Positions 6,493-14,167 of a stretch of 14,645 bases of DNA are shown piece by piece (within the stretch, counting starts at the first letter, position 1; each line of letters starts with the position of its first letter). The translations under genes and the position numbers were made by a program. Source of the DNA: Pseudomonadota bacterium (GTDB lineage Bacteria > Pseudomonadota > Gammaproteobacteria > Steroidobacterales > Steroidobacteraceae); assembly GCA_021850555.1 (NCBI GenBank), contig JAJZLX010000185.1, forward strand, positions 1 to 14,645, given 5' to 3'. A model generated the notes under the pieces. The model did not search any database and had not been told where the DNA came from. It was given only the letters and a program-made list of their open reading frames with translations.

Positions 6493-7158
6493 ATGTCTCG
6501 TCTCCTACCCGCCATGCTGTGCGCAATCGCGCTCGGCGCCTCCTTTGCGACCACCCCGGCCTACGCGGGTCCGACACTGCGTGCGGCCGTGCTGCACATC
6601 AGCAGGGAATGGGCGCGAATCAAATACGATGTGCACGGCGACGATCAGCAGATGAAGCAGCTGCGGCCGCTCGAGAGACAGGCCGCCGCGCTCGCCAAGC
6701 GGTATCCGAAGCACGCGACGCCTCTTTTGTGGCAGGGGATCGTTGCGAGCGAGGAAGCCGCGAGGGCCGGCCTGTTTCACAAACTCGGCTACGCGGAGAA
6801 AGCCAGGCGCCTGTTCGATGAAGCGAAGGCGCTCCACCCGGATGCCGGGCACGGCGGAGTGTGGCTGAGTCTGGGCGTGCTCTACTCTCGCGTTCCAGGA
6901 TTTCCGTTCGGATTCGGCAGCGATTCGAAGGCGCGCAGGTACCTGCGGCGCGCATTGGCCATCGACCCCGACGGACTCGATGCCAATTACTTCTACGGGG
7001 ACTTTCTGTTCAGCGAGGGCAAGTATGCCCAGGCGCGCAAAGTTCTGGAACGCGGCCTGCAGGCCCCCGTCGACGCCCGGCGTCCGATCTGGAATAAAGG
7101 GCGCCGTCTGGAGATCCGCGCGCTCATCGCGAGGATACGCCGCAAAGAGCGTCGCTAG
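6493..7158 (+). CDS. Exported TPR-repeat protein
   Basis: A 221-residue protein with a Sec signal peptide (residues 1-25, likely cleavage after AYA) and no lipobox. The mature part is helical, with TPR-like units at about 74-115 (LLWQGIVASEEA and YAEKARRLFDEAKALHPD) and 146-190 (ARRYLRRALAIDPDGLDANYFYGDF and YAQARKVLERGL). Such proteins usually act as periplasmic protein-interaction scaffolds. An excellent ribosome site (GAGGTGA, 6480-6486) precedes ATG 6493. It sits 20 nt after the SDR gene in the same operon, so it probably helps the cluster's product or the envelope step of the pathway. It resembles TRAP-associated TatT-like TPR proteins in layout only. Partner unknown. Confidence 0.8.
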   Translation: MSRLLPAMLCAIALGASFATTPAYAGPTLRAAVLHISREWARIKYDVHGDDQQMKQLRPLERQAAALAKRYPKHATPLLWQGIVASEEAARAGLFHKLGYAEKARRLFDEAKALHPDAGHGGVWLSLGVLYSRVPGFPFGFGSDSKARRYLRRALAIDPDGLDANYFYGDFLFSEGKYAQARKVLERGLQAPVDARRPIWNKGRRLEIRALIARIRRKERR

Positions 7159-7173
7159 AGACGAGGCGCGCCG

Positions 7174-7809
7174 GTGTCGATAGCGCAATCCTTCGGCCAT
7201 CAGCTCAGATCCCCGAGCGGCTGGAAGGGACGAGTGGCGGGTGCACTGATGCGAGTGCTCAACCAGGAGTGCAACCGCCTGGCCGTGGACGCGCTGCAGA
7301 TCGAAGCGGGTGATTCCGTGCTGGAGGCCGGCTGCGGCCCGGGTCACGCGCTCGCCCTGCTCGCGGAGCGGGCGCCCGGCGCGCTGATCCATGGGTTCGA
7401 TCGATCGCAGCTGATGATTTCGCAGGCCCACGCCCGCAACCGGGCCGCAGTGCGCGCCGGACGCGTCATGCTCTATCGTGCGAGCTTCGCCAATCTGCCG
7501 ATTCGCACCGGATCCGTGAACGCCGTGCTGGCGGTCAATGTGGCGTACTTCTGGACCGATGCGGGCCGGATCGTGCAGGAAATCCGCAGGGTGCTCCGCC
7601 CCGGAGGGCGGTTGGTCGTGTACGTGACCGATCGGGCCTCCATGCGCAATTGGTCGTTCGCGAGCTCCGACACCCACGTGCATTGGGACGCGGAGACGCT
7701 TCATGCAACCTTGCGCGGCGCCGGGTTCGGGGCGGCCGAAATCGAAGTACGCAGCTTGCGCCTTCGCGGCCGGGTCAAGGGGTTGCTGGCGGTCGCGCGG
7801 ATGAGCTGA
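7174..7809 (+). CDS. Class I SAM-dependent methyltransferase
   Basis: A 211-residue protein of the UbiE/Methyltransf_11 type. Motif I is VLEAGCGPGHA (49-59), the acidic end of strand 2 is in GFDRS (74-78), and the post-III motif is LRPGGRLVVYV (141-151). GTG start at 7174 has GAGG at 7163-7166 with 7-nt spacing and lies 15 nt after the TPR gene. It would transfer a methyl group from S-adenosylmethionine to a small molecule or lipid; the substrate is not predictable. As last gene of the packed operon it is plausibly a tailoring enzyme of the same product. Confidence 0.87.
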   Translation: MSIAQSFGHQLRSPSGWKGRVAGALMRVLNQECNRLAVDALQIEAGDSVLEAGCGPGHALALLAERAPGALIHGFDRSQLMISQAHARNRAAVRAGRVMLYRASFANLPIRTGSVNAVLAVNVAYFWTDAGRIVQEIRRVLRPGGRLVVYVTDRASMRNWSFASSDTHVHWDAETLHATLRGAGFGAAEIEVRSLRLRGRVKGLLAVARMS

Positions 7810-8160
7810 GCCAAACGATCAGGGTTTCGGCCGGGCCGCAATTGCAGCCGGGCGCCAGCCGCGGCCGGCAGGTGCAGATAGCCCACCTACCCGCACGGCA
7901 GAGCCTGCGGCAATGTATGCATCGACAGCGCCGCGCACAGAAGCCCCCGTGCCCAAGGCCATCCGCCCTCGGCTCATTGCCGGCGTGGAGGAATTCGAGC
8001 GCACGCTCAAGGCGCTCCGGTCCCCGCGGGCAATGGCCGCAGTAGTGTGGTTCCCGTATCGCGCTTTCGGTTTATCACGACCGCTGCGACCGCTGAGTAG
8101 TGCCACACTTCTTCAGAATCGTGCCGCCAGGAGTGCGGCTCACCTGCACTCGATCGCCGG
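7810..8160. other. Intergenic gap between the enzyme operon and the exporter genes
   Basis: About 350 bp without a credible gene. One open frame (7913-8311) runs into the adaptor gene and has no recognisable content. CGACCGCTG occurs twice in tandem near 8079-8095. AGGAG at 8129-8133 is too far (27 nt) from the adaptor ATG to serve it. I see no T-tract terminator and no convincing promoter, so whether the exporter is transcribed with the upstream operon cannot be decided. Confidence 0.5.
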
Positions 8161-9429
8161 ATGCGCAGCGTGTCCACCGTTTCCCTCAAGCCCTCGATAC
8201 CGCCACCCGAAAGCCCACCCGGTCAGGGCGGACCAACCGAGTCACAAACAGCGCCTCGCCGCAAAGTCACATCGCGCAGGATCATATCCTGGCTGGCCGC
8301 CTTGCTCGTGATGGGTGCCGTAGCGAGTGGGCTATGGCACCACTTCGCGCAGCCGATCACGGTGCGCGTCGCCTCCGTGCAAAAGGATGTGCCCGAAGAG
8401 GTTTTTGGACTCGGCACAATCGGTGCCGACGTGCAATCGGCCATCGGGTTCAAGGTCGCCGGCGTGATCAACGAGATCGATGCGAACGAGGGCGATCACG
8501 TGAAGGCGGGGCAGGTGCTGGCACAGCTCGATGCCCGGGACGTCGTGGCCCAATTGGCTGTGGACAAGGCGGCTGTTGCGCAAGCGAGGGCCGCCATCGT
8601 CAAGGCCCATGCGGATGTGGCGAACGCGCAGGCGAGTCTCACCAATGCGATCGCGGTCGCCCGCCGCCGCCAGGCGCTCGTCAAGCGGGGCCTGGTCTCG
8701 GTCGAGGAGGCCCAGTCCGATGTCGCCGCAGAGGAAGAGGCCAAAGGCAATCTGAGAGCCGCCCGGGCGGAAGTGAAGACCGCTCAGGCCGCACTCGTAG
8801 GGGCTGTGGCAGCGGTCGCCTCCGAGGAGGCAACGCTCAGCTATTACACCCTGCGCGCCCCATACGACGCCTGGGTGCTCGCGCGCAATCTCAATCTCGG
8901 CGCAATGCCGGTTCCGGGTCAGCCTGTGTTCACACTGGTCGAGCCGCGCACGATCTGGGTCGTCGGCTACGTCGATGAGCGTCTGGCCGGAGCGCTGCGC
9001 ACCGGTCAGAGCGCGGAAATTTCCCTGCGCTCGCAGCCCGGGCGGCGATACCCGGGCCACGTCGCCCGGATCGAGATACAAAGCGATCCGGTGAACGAGG
9101 AGCGCCTGGTCGACGTCGCCTTCGATACGTTGCCCGCTCAGATCCATCTCGCTGAGCAGGCCGAGGTCTATATCAAGACGGGCTTGCTCGTGCGGACGGT
9201 GACGGTGCCGCCGACCGCCGTGACGGGGCTTGCGGACGACCGGGGAACGGTCTGGACGGTGCAGCAGCGGAGGCTGCGTCAGCGGCAGCTGATCTTCGGG
9301 CCAGCGCTTCTTAACGGAAGCCTGCCTGTCATTTCGGGCCTGCCGCAGGACGCCCAAGTCGTCATCGGGCCCATGACGGGTCTGCGGGTCGGGCGCAAGG
9401 CGGTTGTCCTGCGGGGGGCGATGCCGTGA
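8161..9429 (+). CDS. HlyD/DevB-type periplasmic adaptor of an ABC exporter
   Basis: A 422-residue membrane fusion protein. A proline-rich cytoplasmic N-terminus of about 40 residues precedes one transmembrane helix (41-60). Then come the first lipoyl half-motif (VAGVINEIDANEGDHVKAGQ, 99-118), a long alanine-rich coiled-coil hairpin (about 128-228), the second lipoyl half with APYDAWV (233-239) and LGAMPVPGQPVFTLVEP (246-262), and beta-barrel and membrane-proximal domains. Such adaptors link inner-membrane ABC or RND pumps to an outer-membrane channel. Permease and ATPase genes follow with overlaps, giving a DevBCA-like order. ATG 8161 lacks a good Shine-Dalgarno, but no better in-frame start is visible upstream. 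No TolC-like gene is in the window, so a channel would have to be encoded elsewhere. Confidence 0.9.
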   Translation: MRSVSTVSLKPSIPPPESPPGQGGPTESQTAPRRKVTSRRIISWLAALLVMGAVASGLWHHFAQPITVRVASVQKDVPEEVFGLGTIGADVQSAIGFKVAGVINEIDANEGDHVKAGQVLAQLDARDVVAQLAVDKAAVAQARAAIVKAHADVANAQASLTNAIAVARRRQALVKRGLVSVEEAQSDVAAEEEAKGNLRAARAEVKTAQAALVGAVAAVASEEATLSYYTLRAPYDAWVLARNLNLGAMPVPGQPVFTLVEPRTIWVVGYVDERLAGALRTGQSAEISLRSQPGRRYPGHVARIEIQSDPVNEERLVDVAFDTLPAQIHLAEQAEVYIKTGLLVRTVTVPPTAVTGLADDRGTVWTVQQRRLRQRQLIFGPALLNGSLPVISGLPQDAQVVIGPMTGLRVGRKAVVLRGAMP

Positions 9430-10568
9430 ACCTCGCCCTCCGCGATATGCGGCGCAACAAGCTCCGGTTCGCGCTGACGACACTCGGTGTCGGCATGCTG
9501 ATTGGCGTCGTGATCGCGATGTCGGGAATCTACGAGGGCGCACTCACCGATGCGCTCAGCCTGCCGCGGGCGCTGCATGCCGATCTCTGGGTAGTGCAGG
9601 AGCGGACCTTCGGCCCGTTCGCCGAGCCCTCGCGCATTCCCCGCGACACGCGCGAACTGATCCGCCGCATGCCCGGTGTGGCCGCGGCGGGAGCGGTCAC
9701 GTATCAGACCGTGCAGACGGTATCAGGTGGCAAGCCGGTACGGCTCTTTCTGGAAGGCTACGAGATCGGCCGGCCCGGCGGGCCGGCGAATCTCGTGGCC
9801 GGTCACGGGCTGACGGAAAGCCACTATCAGATCGTAGTCGACGCCTCTTCGGGATTGAAGCTCGGGCAATCCGTGCCGCTCGGACCCTATCGCGACCCCT
9901 ACACCGTGGTGGGTCTCACCCGCGGCATGGTCAGCTCGAGCGGTGACCCGATGGGCTGGGTCACGCTTCTCGATGCCCAGGCGCTGCAATTCGCGGTGCC
10001 TCCGGCGCTACAGCGGCGGGAGCTGGCATCCGGACGCAAGCCGCCCACGACGACCGACATCAACGCAGTCCTCGTTCGGCTAGAGCCCGATGCGTCACCC
10101 GTTGCGGTCGCCCGCGACATCGCGCGCTGGAAGCATCTCGCCGCGGTACCGGAGGCTGAGGAGGAGCGCTACCTGACGTCCTTTGTCATCCAGAAGATGC
10201 AACAGCAGCTTGGCATGTTCATGGGGATCCTCGTCACGGTATCCGCCGTGATCATCACGCTCATCATTTACACGCTGACGATGGACAAGCTGCGCTCGAT
10301 CGCGACGCTCAAGTTCATCGGCGCCCCGGATCGCGTCATCGTCGGCATGATCGTGCAGCAGGCCCTGGCCCTTGGCTTGACTGCATTCGGGATCGGGCTC
10401 GTTCTCATCGAGGAGGTCAAGGGGGTCTTCCCCCGCAGAGTGCAGATCGAGCCTCGAGATCTTTTTATCATCCTCGTCATCGTGATTCTGGTATGTCTTG
10501 GCGGCTCGGTGCTCGGCGTGCGTGCGGCGGTCAAGGTCAACCCCGCTGAGGCCCTCGCCAGTGGATGA
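9426..10568 (+). CDS. FtsX/MacB-like (DevC-type) ABC transporter permease
   Basis: A 380-residue permease with the four-helix FtsX/MacB topology: TM1 about 15-35, a periplasmic domain of about 225 residues, then TM2 263-284, TM3 about 305-328 and TM4 347-366. It ends with the family-typical VNPAEAL (371-377). The N-terminal NLALRDMRRNKLRFALTTLG is characteristic. GTG 9426 overlaps the adaptor's TGA (GTGA), so the two are translationally coupled. Length and neighbours match DevC of cyanobacterial DevBCA glycolipid exporters better than MacB, which carries its own ATPase. Probably handles a lipid-like or amphipathic molecule from the periplasmic or membrane side (inference). Confidence 0.9.
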   Translation: MNLALRDMRRNKLRFALTTLGVGMLIGVVIAMSGIYEGALTDALSLPRALHADLWVVQERTFGPFAEPSRIPRDTRELIRRMPGVAAAGAVTYQTVQTVSGGKPVRLFLEGYEIGRPGGPANLVAGHGLTESHYQIVVDASSGLKLGQSVPLGPYRDPYTVVGLTRGMVSSSGDPMGWVTLLDAQALQFAVPPALQRRELASGRKPPTTTDINAVLVRLEPDASPVAVARDIARWKHLAAVPEAEEERYLTSFVIQKMQQQLGMFMGILVTVSAVIITLIIYTLTMDKLRSIATLKFIGAPDRVIVGMIVQQALALGLTAFGIGLVLIEEVKGVFPRRVQIEPRDLFIILVIVILVCLGGSVLGVRAAVKVNPAEALASG

Positions 10569-11295
10569 GCCCGTGCCGTCCGCGCGGCCGCCGCGTATCG
10601 AGTTGCGTGCCATAGCCAAGCACTTCGGGCGGGGCGAGACCCGCGTCGATGCGCTCATCGACGTCACCCTCACGGTACGCGCGGGCGAAGTGGTCGGCCT
10701 GCGCGGCCCCTCCGGCTGCGGTAAGAGCACGCTGCTCAATACGATCGGCTGCGTGACCGAGCCCACGACCGGCTGGATGCAGCTCGACGGCGAGCCGATC
10801 TACGACGGTCGATACCTGCGCCGCGACCTGCGGCGGTTGCGACTGACCAAGATTGGATTCATTTTCCAGACTCACAATCTCCTGCCATTCTTGAACGCCA
10901 CCGAGAACATTGCAGAAGCGATGGAGCTGGCTGGCTCGGGACACACTGACGCACGGAAGCGCGCAGAGACGCTGCTCGACTACTTCGACATGCATCAGAT
11001 GCGCGCCTATCCCTCGCAACTCTCCGGGGGCATGGCCCAGCGCGTCGCGATCGCACGCGCCATCGCCAACGACCCCCACATAATCCTCGCAGACGAACCC
11101 ACGGCGCCGCTCGACTCGGCCCGTGCGTCGGCGGTGATGAGTCTGCTCGAGCGCATCGCCCGGGACAAAGCGGCGGCAGTGCTTGTCGTGACGCACGATG
11201 AGTCGATCTTCCATCGCTTCGACCGACTGATCAACATGCGGGACGGAAAGATTGAAGGAGAGGAGTTGCGCGAGCGGCCGACGCCCGCTTCCTGA
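10561..11295 (+). CDS. ABC transporter ATP-binding protein (DevA/LolD/MacB class)
   Basis: A 244-residue ATPase with Walker A GPSGCGKST (49-57), Q-loop Gln103 in IFQTHNLLPF, signature LSGGMAQR (154-161), Walker B IILADEP (174-180) and H-loop His212 in VVTHDE. All catalytic residues are present. The frame is open upstream to 10498, but I choose GTG 10561 because GAGG at 10548-10551 is 9 nt away, the 8-nt overlap with the permease is typical, and the family's N-terminus begins close to this point; GTG 10573 is possible. It powers the permease just upstream. Last gene of the exporter unit. Confidence 0.92.
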   Translation: MDEPVPSARPPRIELRAIAKHFGRGETRVDALIDVTLTVRAGEVVGLRGPSGCGKSTLLNTIGCVTEPTTGWMQLDGEPIYDGRYLRRDLRRLRLTKIGFIFQTHNLLPFLNATENIAEAMELAGSGHTDARKRAETLLDYFDMHQMRAYPSQLSGGMAQRVAIARAIANDPHIILADEPTAPLDSARASAVMSLLERIARDKAAAVLVVTHDESIFHRFDRLINMRDGKIEGEELRERPTPAS

Positions 11296-11339
11296 CGGGA
11301 TCGGATTGCCAGCCGGTCTGGCGAGCAAAGCGAGCGCCC

Positions 11340-11633
11340 GTGGACCCGCTGGGGAAACCCCGACCAGGTGGCATTGAGCACTCTGTGCTGCGGCACGATG
11401 TCGCCTTGCACATGTCCCCGGCGTTCATCTCGGGTGTCGAGGGGCACTTCCCCAAGGCCAAGATCACCTTCGAAAAGTTCTACATCATCGCGCAAGCTTC
11501 GCAGGCAATCGACAAGATGCGCCGCGAGCAACAGCAGCGCGATCCGAGCCTGCCTCTGACCGGAAAAGAACGGAACGTACCGCGAGTGAGCCTCGCGACA
11601 GCAACGGCGGTACCCGGCCGAAAGCGGGCATGA
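11340..11633 (+). pseudogene. ISL3-family transposase fragment
   Basis: The stretch HMSPAFISGVEGHFPKAKIT, followed by FEKFYIIAQASQAIDKMRRE and DPSL (about 11413-11553), is a clear piece of an ISL3-type transposase. Intact members are about 400 residues and, as I recall, read DMSPAF at this place, with the Asp being one of the catalytic residues; here it is His. The frame after DPSL no longer resembles the family, and nothing before it does. I found no terminal inverted repeats or target duplication. It is a dead remnant, located between the exporter genes and the TonB genes, and may mark an old insertion or rearrangement. Any product from GTG 11340 would have no transposition activity. Confidence 0.75.
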
Positions 11634-11834
11634 CCGTTGAGCCAGGCCTCCTCCGGACCCACACACGCCTCGATGTCGACGGGACCGCGTGATGCAAGGA
11701 TTATGGGACGTTCGATTACTCTGCCACCGCAAAAAAAGGAGCACGAACGCAGGCTTGGCTCAGGTCGACAGCTTCAGCTTGGCGGACGGTCCGGCCGGAG
11801 ATCTCCACCCCGATCCGGGATCGGGGCCGCGGCG
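11634..11834. other. Non-coding stretch with a perfect hairpin upstream of the TonB operon
   Basis: No credible gene. CCCCGATC (11808-11815) and GATCGGGG (11819-11826) form a perfect 8-bp stem with the 3-nt loop CGG. It ends 8 bp before the CRP-like/Pho-box region. It lacks a T-tract, so it may be a weak terminator-like insulator or nothing functional. Confidence 0.4.
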
Positions 11835-11848
11835 GTGACATTTGTCAC
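11835..11848. promoter_or_regulatory. CRP/FNR-family-like palindrome
   Basis: GTGACATTTGTCAC is a perfect inverted repeat and fits the CRP-type core GTGA-N6-TCAC, though the flanking T and A of the full TGTGA-N6-TCACA consensus are G and G. It overlaps the first Pho-box unit by seven bases, so binding of the two regulators could compete. Function is inferred only. Confidence 0.4.
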
Positions 11849-11870
11849 GAAACCGTCATCAAATTGAAAA
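11842..11870 (+). promoter_or_regulatory. Pho box (PhoB site) upstream of exbB
   Basis: TTGTCAC-GAAA-CCGTCAT (11842-11859) closely matches the PhoB-box consensus of two CTGTCAT-like 7-mers spaced by four A/T-rich bases. A weaker third unit, TTGAAAA (11864-11870), keeps the 11-bp period. Ten bases later comes TAGGGT (11881-11886), a poor -10, giving an expected transcript start near 11893, just ahead of ATG 11915. A second Pho box at 13949 supports the assignment. Confidence 0.6.
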
Positions 11871-11914
11871 GTCCAGGCACTAGGGTGGCCCCTTCATCGA
11901 AGAAGAAAGTGGCC

Positions 11915-12607
11915 ATGACCCTCCATTATCTCGCGCACCTCGCCGATTACTCCGACGGTGTGTTGTATGTCATGATGGGGCTGCTGCTCATCGCCCTCAC
12001 CGTCATCATCGACCGATTCTGGTATCTGCGGCGCACCATTCTGCGCGGCGACATCCTCTGCGGCGCGCTGAGCTCCCGGGCCGAGCTCGACCGGGCCACC
12101 CTCCGCCAGCTCACCGAGCGCGCCGGCGATCTGCCCGAAGGGACCCTGCTGCAGTGCGCCCTGCGCCACCATGGCCTGGTGCGGGGGGAGGCGTTGGCCA
12201 ACCGCCTGGAGGAGACCATCCTCCTGACCAGCCCTTGCCTGGATCGGCGCCTGTGGCTGCTCGACACCATCGTCACTTTGGCTCCGCTGCTCGGCCTCTT
12301 CGGCACCATCATCGGCATGTTCCATGCCTTCTCCGTGCTGGCCAAGCCCGGCCACGCCCCCACCCGGGTGACCGGCGGCGTCGCCGACGCCCTGGTGGCC
12401 ACCGCCTCGGGCCTGTTCATCGCCATGCTCGGCCTGGTGGCCTACAACGCCTTCAGCAATCAGGTGCGTCAGATCGTCAATCAGCTCGATTCCCTCAAGA
12501 CCGTGCTGCTCAACCGCATGGACGGCGAGCCCGTCGTCGTCGAAGGGCCGGCCGGGGCCCTCCCCGACGCCTCCGCCCTGGGCCCGATGGCGGCGACGGA
12601 GCGCTGA
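11915..12607 (+). CDS. exbB: ExbB-type proton channel subunit
   Basis: A 230-residue MotA/TolQ/ExbB protein: TM1 about 16-33, a cytoplasmic domain, TM2 with LAPLLGLFGTIIGMFHAF (122-139) and TM3 with VADALVATASGLFIAMLGLVAY (156-177). These are the classic ExbB/TolQ pore signatures. With ExbD it forms the inner-membrane proton-driven motor that energises TonB. The frame is open to a TTG at 11864, but that codon overlaps the third Pho-box unit; ATG 11915 gives the normal family N-terminus, with a modest purine-rich ribosome site (AAGAAAG). The immediate exbD and tonB neighbours exclude TolQ. Expression is probably PhoB-controlled. Confidence 0.92.
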   Translation: MTLHYLAHLADYSDGVLYVMMGLLLIALTVIIDRFWYLRRTILRGDILCGALSSRAELDRATLRQLTERAGDLPEGTLLQCALRHHGLVRGEALANRLEETILLTSPCLDRRLWLLDTIVTLAPLLGLFGTIIGMFHAFSVLAKPGHAPTRVTGGVADALVATASGLFIAMLGLVAYNAFSNQVRQIVNQLDSLKTVLLNRMDGEPVVVEGPAGALPDASALGPMAATER

Positions 12608-12608
12608 C

Positions 12609-13010
12609 ATGGCGCGCCGTTACTTCGAAGCCCGCAAGGGGCGCATCGAGATCATCCCGATGATCGATGTGATGTTCTTCCTGCTGGTTTTTTTCATCAT
12701 GATCACCCTGCAGATGATCCCGGACCAGGGACTGGCCCTGCAGCTGCCCCGATCCAGCCGCTCCAGGCGCCTCGCGCATCCGCATTTCACCATCGATATC
12801 GAGAAAAGCGGCAGCGTCAGCGTCAAGGGCCGAACCTATGACATGACCCGTCTGGAATACCTCCTGCGCAGCGACGGCGATCCGGCCAGGACCCGGCTGA
12901 CGATCGCCGCCGACAGAAACGTTCCCTTTCAGGACTTCATTCACGTCATGGACACCTGCCAGAAGGCGGGCGTCAGTGACATCGGCATCGCCGCCAAGCC
13001 GGCGGGCTGA
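12609..13010 (+). CDS. exbD: ExbD-type biopolymer transport protein
   Basis: A 133-residue ExbD/TolR protein. A short basic cytoplasmic N-terminus precedes the single transmembrane helix IIPMIDVMFFLLVFFIMITL (15-34), with the essential proton-carrying Asp at 20. A periplasmic domain follows (IDIEKSGSVSVKGRTY, then TRLTIAADRNVPFQDFIHVMD). It begins one base after the exbB stop with GGAG at 12598-12601, so the two are coupled. Partner of ExbB in driving TonB. Confidence 0.92.
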   Translation: MARRYFEARKGRIEIIPMIDVMFFLLVFFIMITLQMIPDQGLALQLPRSSRSRRLAHPHFTIDIEKSGSVSVKGRTYDMTRLEYLLRSDGDPARTRLTIAADRNVPFQDFIHVMDTCQKAGVSDIGIAAKPAG

Positions 13011-13064
13011 GCCAAGGTGCTCACCACCAGCGCACATCGGAAGCGACACTTGAGCGCCTTACCG

Positions 13065-13775
13065 ATGAGCACACCCCGGCCGACCCGCGCCCCTTCCCGA
13101 CCCGACCGGTTCGGCCGCGCTCTGCTGATGGGCGCGGCACTGGAAACCCTGTTGATCGCGAGCATCCTTTGGGCCGGGTCGAATACACCTTCCAAGCCCG
13201 TTTCCCCGGGCCAGAAGATCATTGCCATACGCATGCTCCGGCCGGTCCCGGCAAGACCCAAGCCCTCTCCTGCGCCTCCCAAACCGGTGATCCGCCACCC
13301 TCTGCCCACGCCCACATTCCGGCCGGTCCCCGTCCCAATCCCGACAGCCGTGCCCGCGCCGGCGCCGCGACTCCTCTTCACCACCCAACCCGCAGCCGCC
13401 ACGCCGTCCTTTGCGCTCCCGCCGGCCATTCCCACCCCTCCTACCCAGCCCCCGCACGCCACCCCGGCTGCCCAGGAGGCGGCGCTCGACCTCTACGCCG
13501 CCCTCGTGCGAAACCGGGTCCAGGCGGACCTTGAGGTTCCGGAAACGATCCGCCTCATGCGTCTCTCGGGCCGAACCGAGGTCGCATTCGAGCTGCAACC
13601 GAGCGGCATTCTTTTATGGGCCCGAATCGAGCGCTCGAGCGGCATCGGCGCCATCGACCGGGCGGCCCTGCACACCGTGAAGACAACGGAATATCCCCCC
13701 TTTACGAAAGACATGCCAAAGCTCTCCACGACTTTCGCCATCGAGGTGCACATCTCCGGCCGCCGCGCTTCCTGA
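13065..13775 (+). CDS. tonB: TonB energy transducer
   Basis: A 236-residue TonB family protein: basic cytoplasmic N-terminus, one transmembrane segment (about 18-37), a proline-rich periplasm-spanning region (about 42-132, many Pro-Lys/Pro-Val/Pro-Thr repeats), and a TonB C-terminal domain (about 143-231) with VAFELQPSGILLWARIERSSG and EYPPFTKDM. It carries energy from ExbBD to outer-membrane receptors. The start is uncertain: the frame is also open from GTG 13017 (7 nt after exbD, no ribosome site) and TTG 13050 (GGAAG 6 nt upstream). ATG 13065 leaves a cytoplasmic tail of normal length. The receptor gene that follows is its likely dedicated client. Confidence 0.88.
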   Translation: MSTPRPTRAPSRPDRFGRALLMGAALETLLIASILWAGSNTPSKPVSPGQKIIAIRMLRPVPARPKPSPAPPKPVIRHPLPTPTFRPVPVPIPTAVPAPAPRLLFTTQPAAATPSFALPPAIPTPPTQPPHATPAAQEAALDLYAALVRNRVQADLEVPETIRLMRLSGRTEVAFELQPSGILLWARIERSSGIGAIDRAALHTVKTTEYPPFTKDMPKLSTTFAIEVHISGRRAS

Positions 13776-13784
13776 CAGCGAGGG

Positions 13785-13804
13785 GCGCTTCAGGCTGAAG
13801 GCGC
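13785..13804 (+). terminator. Weak hairpin after tonB
   Basis: GCGCTTCA (13785-13792) pairs with TGAA-G-GCGC (13796-13804) with one bulged G and a 3-nt loop. It starts 10 nt after the tonB stop. There is no T-tract, so termination is only suggested by its place between tonB and the next promoter. Confidence 0.3.
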
Positions 13805-13948
13805 GCATCGAACACCGCGTTCGGGGCAACACGCGGCGTCGGTGACGGAACTCGTGCGCCCGCACGAATCGCCCGACGCCGCCCGCGGGATCCCTTCATG
13901 TCGTGACTCACTCTCACCCGCGAACGCCGCCGCGCCCGACCGACGCAA

Positions 13949-13982
13949 CCGTCATGATACTGACATGTCTCTCTCGTATGGT
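13949..13982 (+). promoter_or_regulatory. Pho-box promoter of the TonB-dependent receptor
   Basis: CCGTCAT-GATA-CTGACAT (13949-13966) has the two 7-mer/4-bp-spacer layout of a PhoB box. Exactly 10 bp later comes TATGGT (13977-13982), a 4-of-6 match to the -10. As in the well-known E. coli pst promoter, the Pho box takes the place of a -35. Expected transcript start is near 13989, leaving a leader of about 250 nt. This is the better of the two Pho boxes in the window. Confidence 0.65.
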
Positions 13983-14112
13983 CCGCCACCAACACGAATA
14001 ATTCGCCTTCGCAATCCACACCCACGAAGTGTCAGACGCCGCCGCAACAACCTCTGCCTCGACGCCGCGCGCGCAGCACTTCTCTTGCTCCGCATCGCAT
14101 GAACATCTTCTC

Positions 14113-14136
14113 CCGGACGGAGATCCCTCCGTCCGG
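14113..14136 (+). other. Perfect 10-bp hairpin in the receptor leader
   Basis: CCGGACGGAG (14113-14122) and CTCCGTCCGG (14127-14136) pair fully around the tetraloop ATCC. It lies about 100 nt before the receptor's ATG. No T-tract follows, so it is not a standard terminator. It may stabilise or regulate the leader RNA. Confidence 0.5.
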
Positions 14137-14139
14137 CCG

Positions 14140-14167
14140 TGCAGGAATTCCCTGATCCTGCATCAGG
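14140..14167 (+). other. Two mutually exclusive hairpins in the receptor leader
   Basis: TGCAGGA (14140-14146) can pair with TCCTGCA (14156-14162). Alternatively CCTGAT (14151-14156) can pair with ATCAGG (14162-14167) around the loop CCTGC. Both use bases 14156 and 14162, so only one can form at a time. Such switching pairs occur in regulated leaders, but both stems are short and no known riboswitch class is recognised. Confidence 0.35.

Noticed and set aside
6505..7704. Minus-strand frame of 399 codons
   Set aside because: Antisense to the TPR and methyltransferase genes, both with clear motifs and ribosome sites; its product is His/Arg-rich without domains.
7913..8311. Possible small gene of 132 codons before the adaptor gene
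   Set aside because: Overlaps the adaptor by 150 bp, no recognisable motif, no ribosome site; later residues are a shadow of the adaptor.
8332..9543. Minus-strand frame of 403 codons
   Set aside because: Antisense to the HlyD-type adaptor; typical GC-rich shadow frame.
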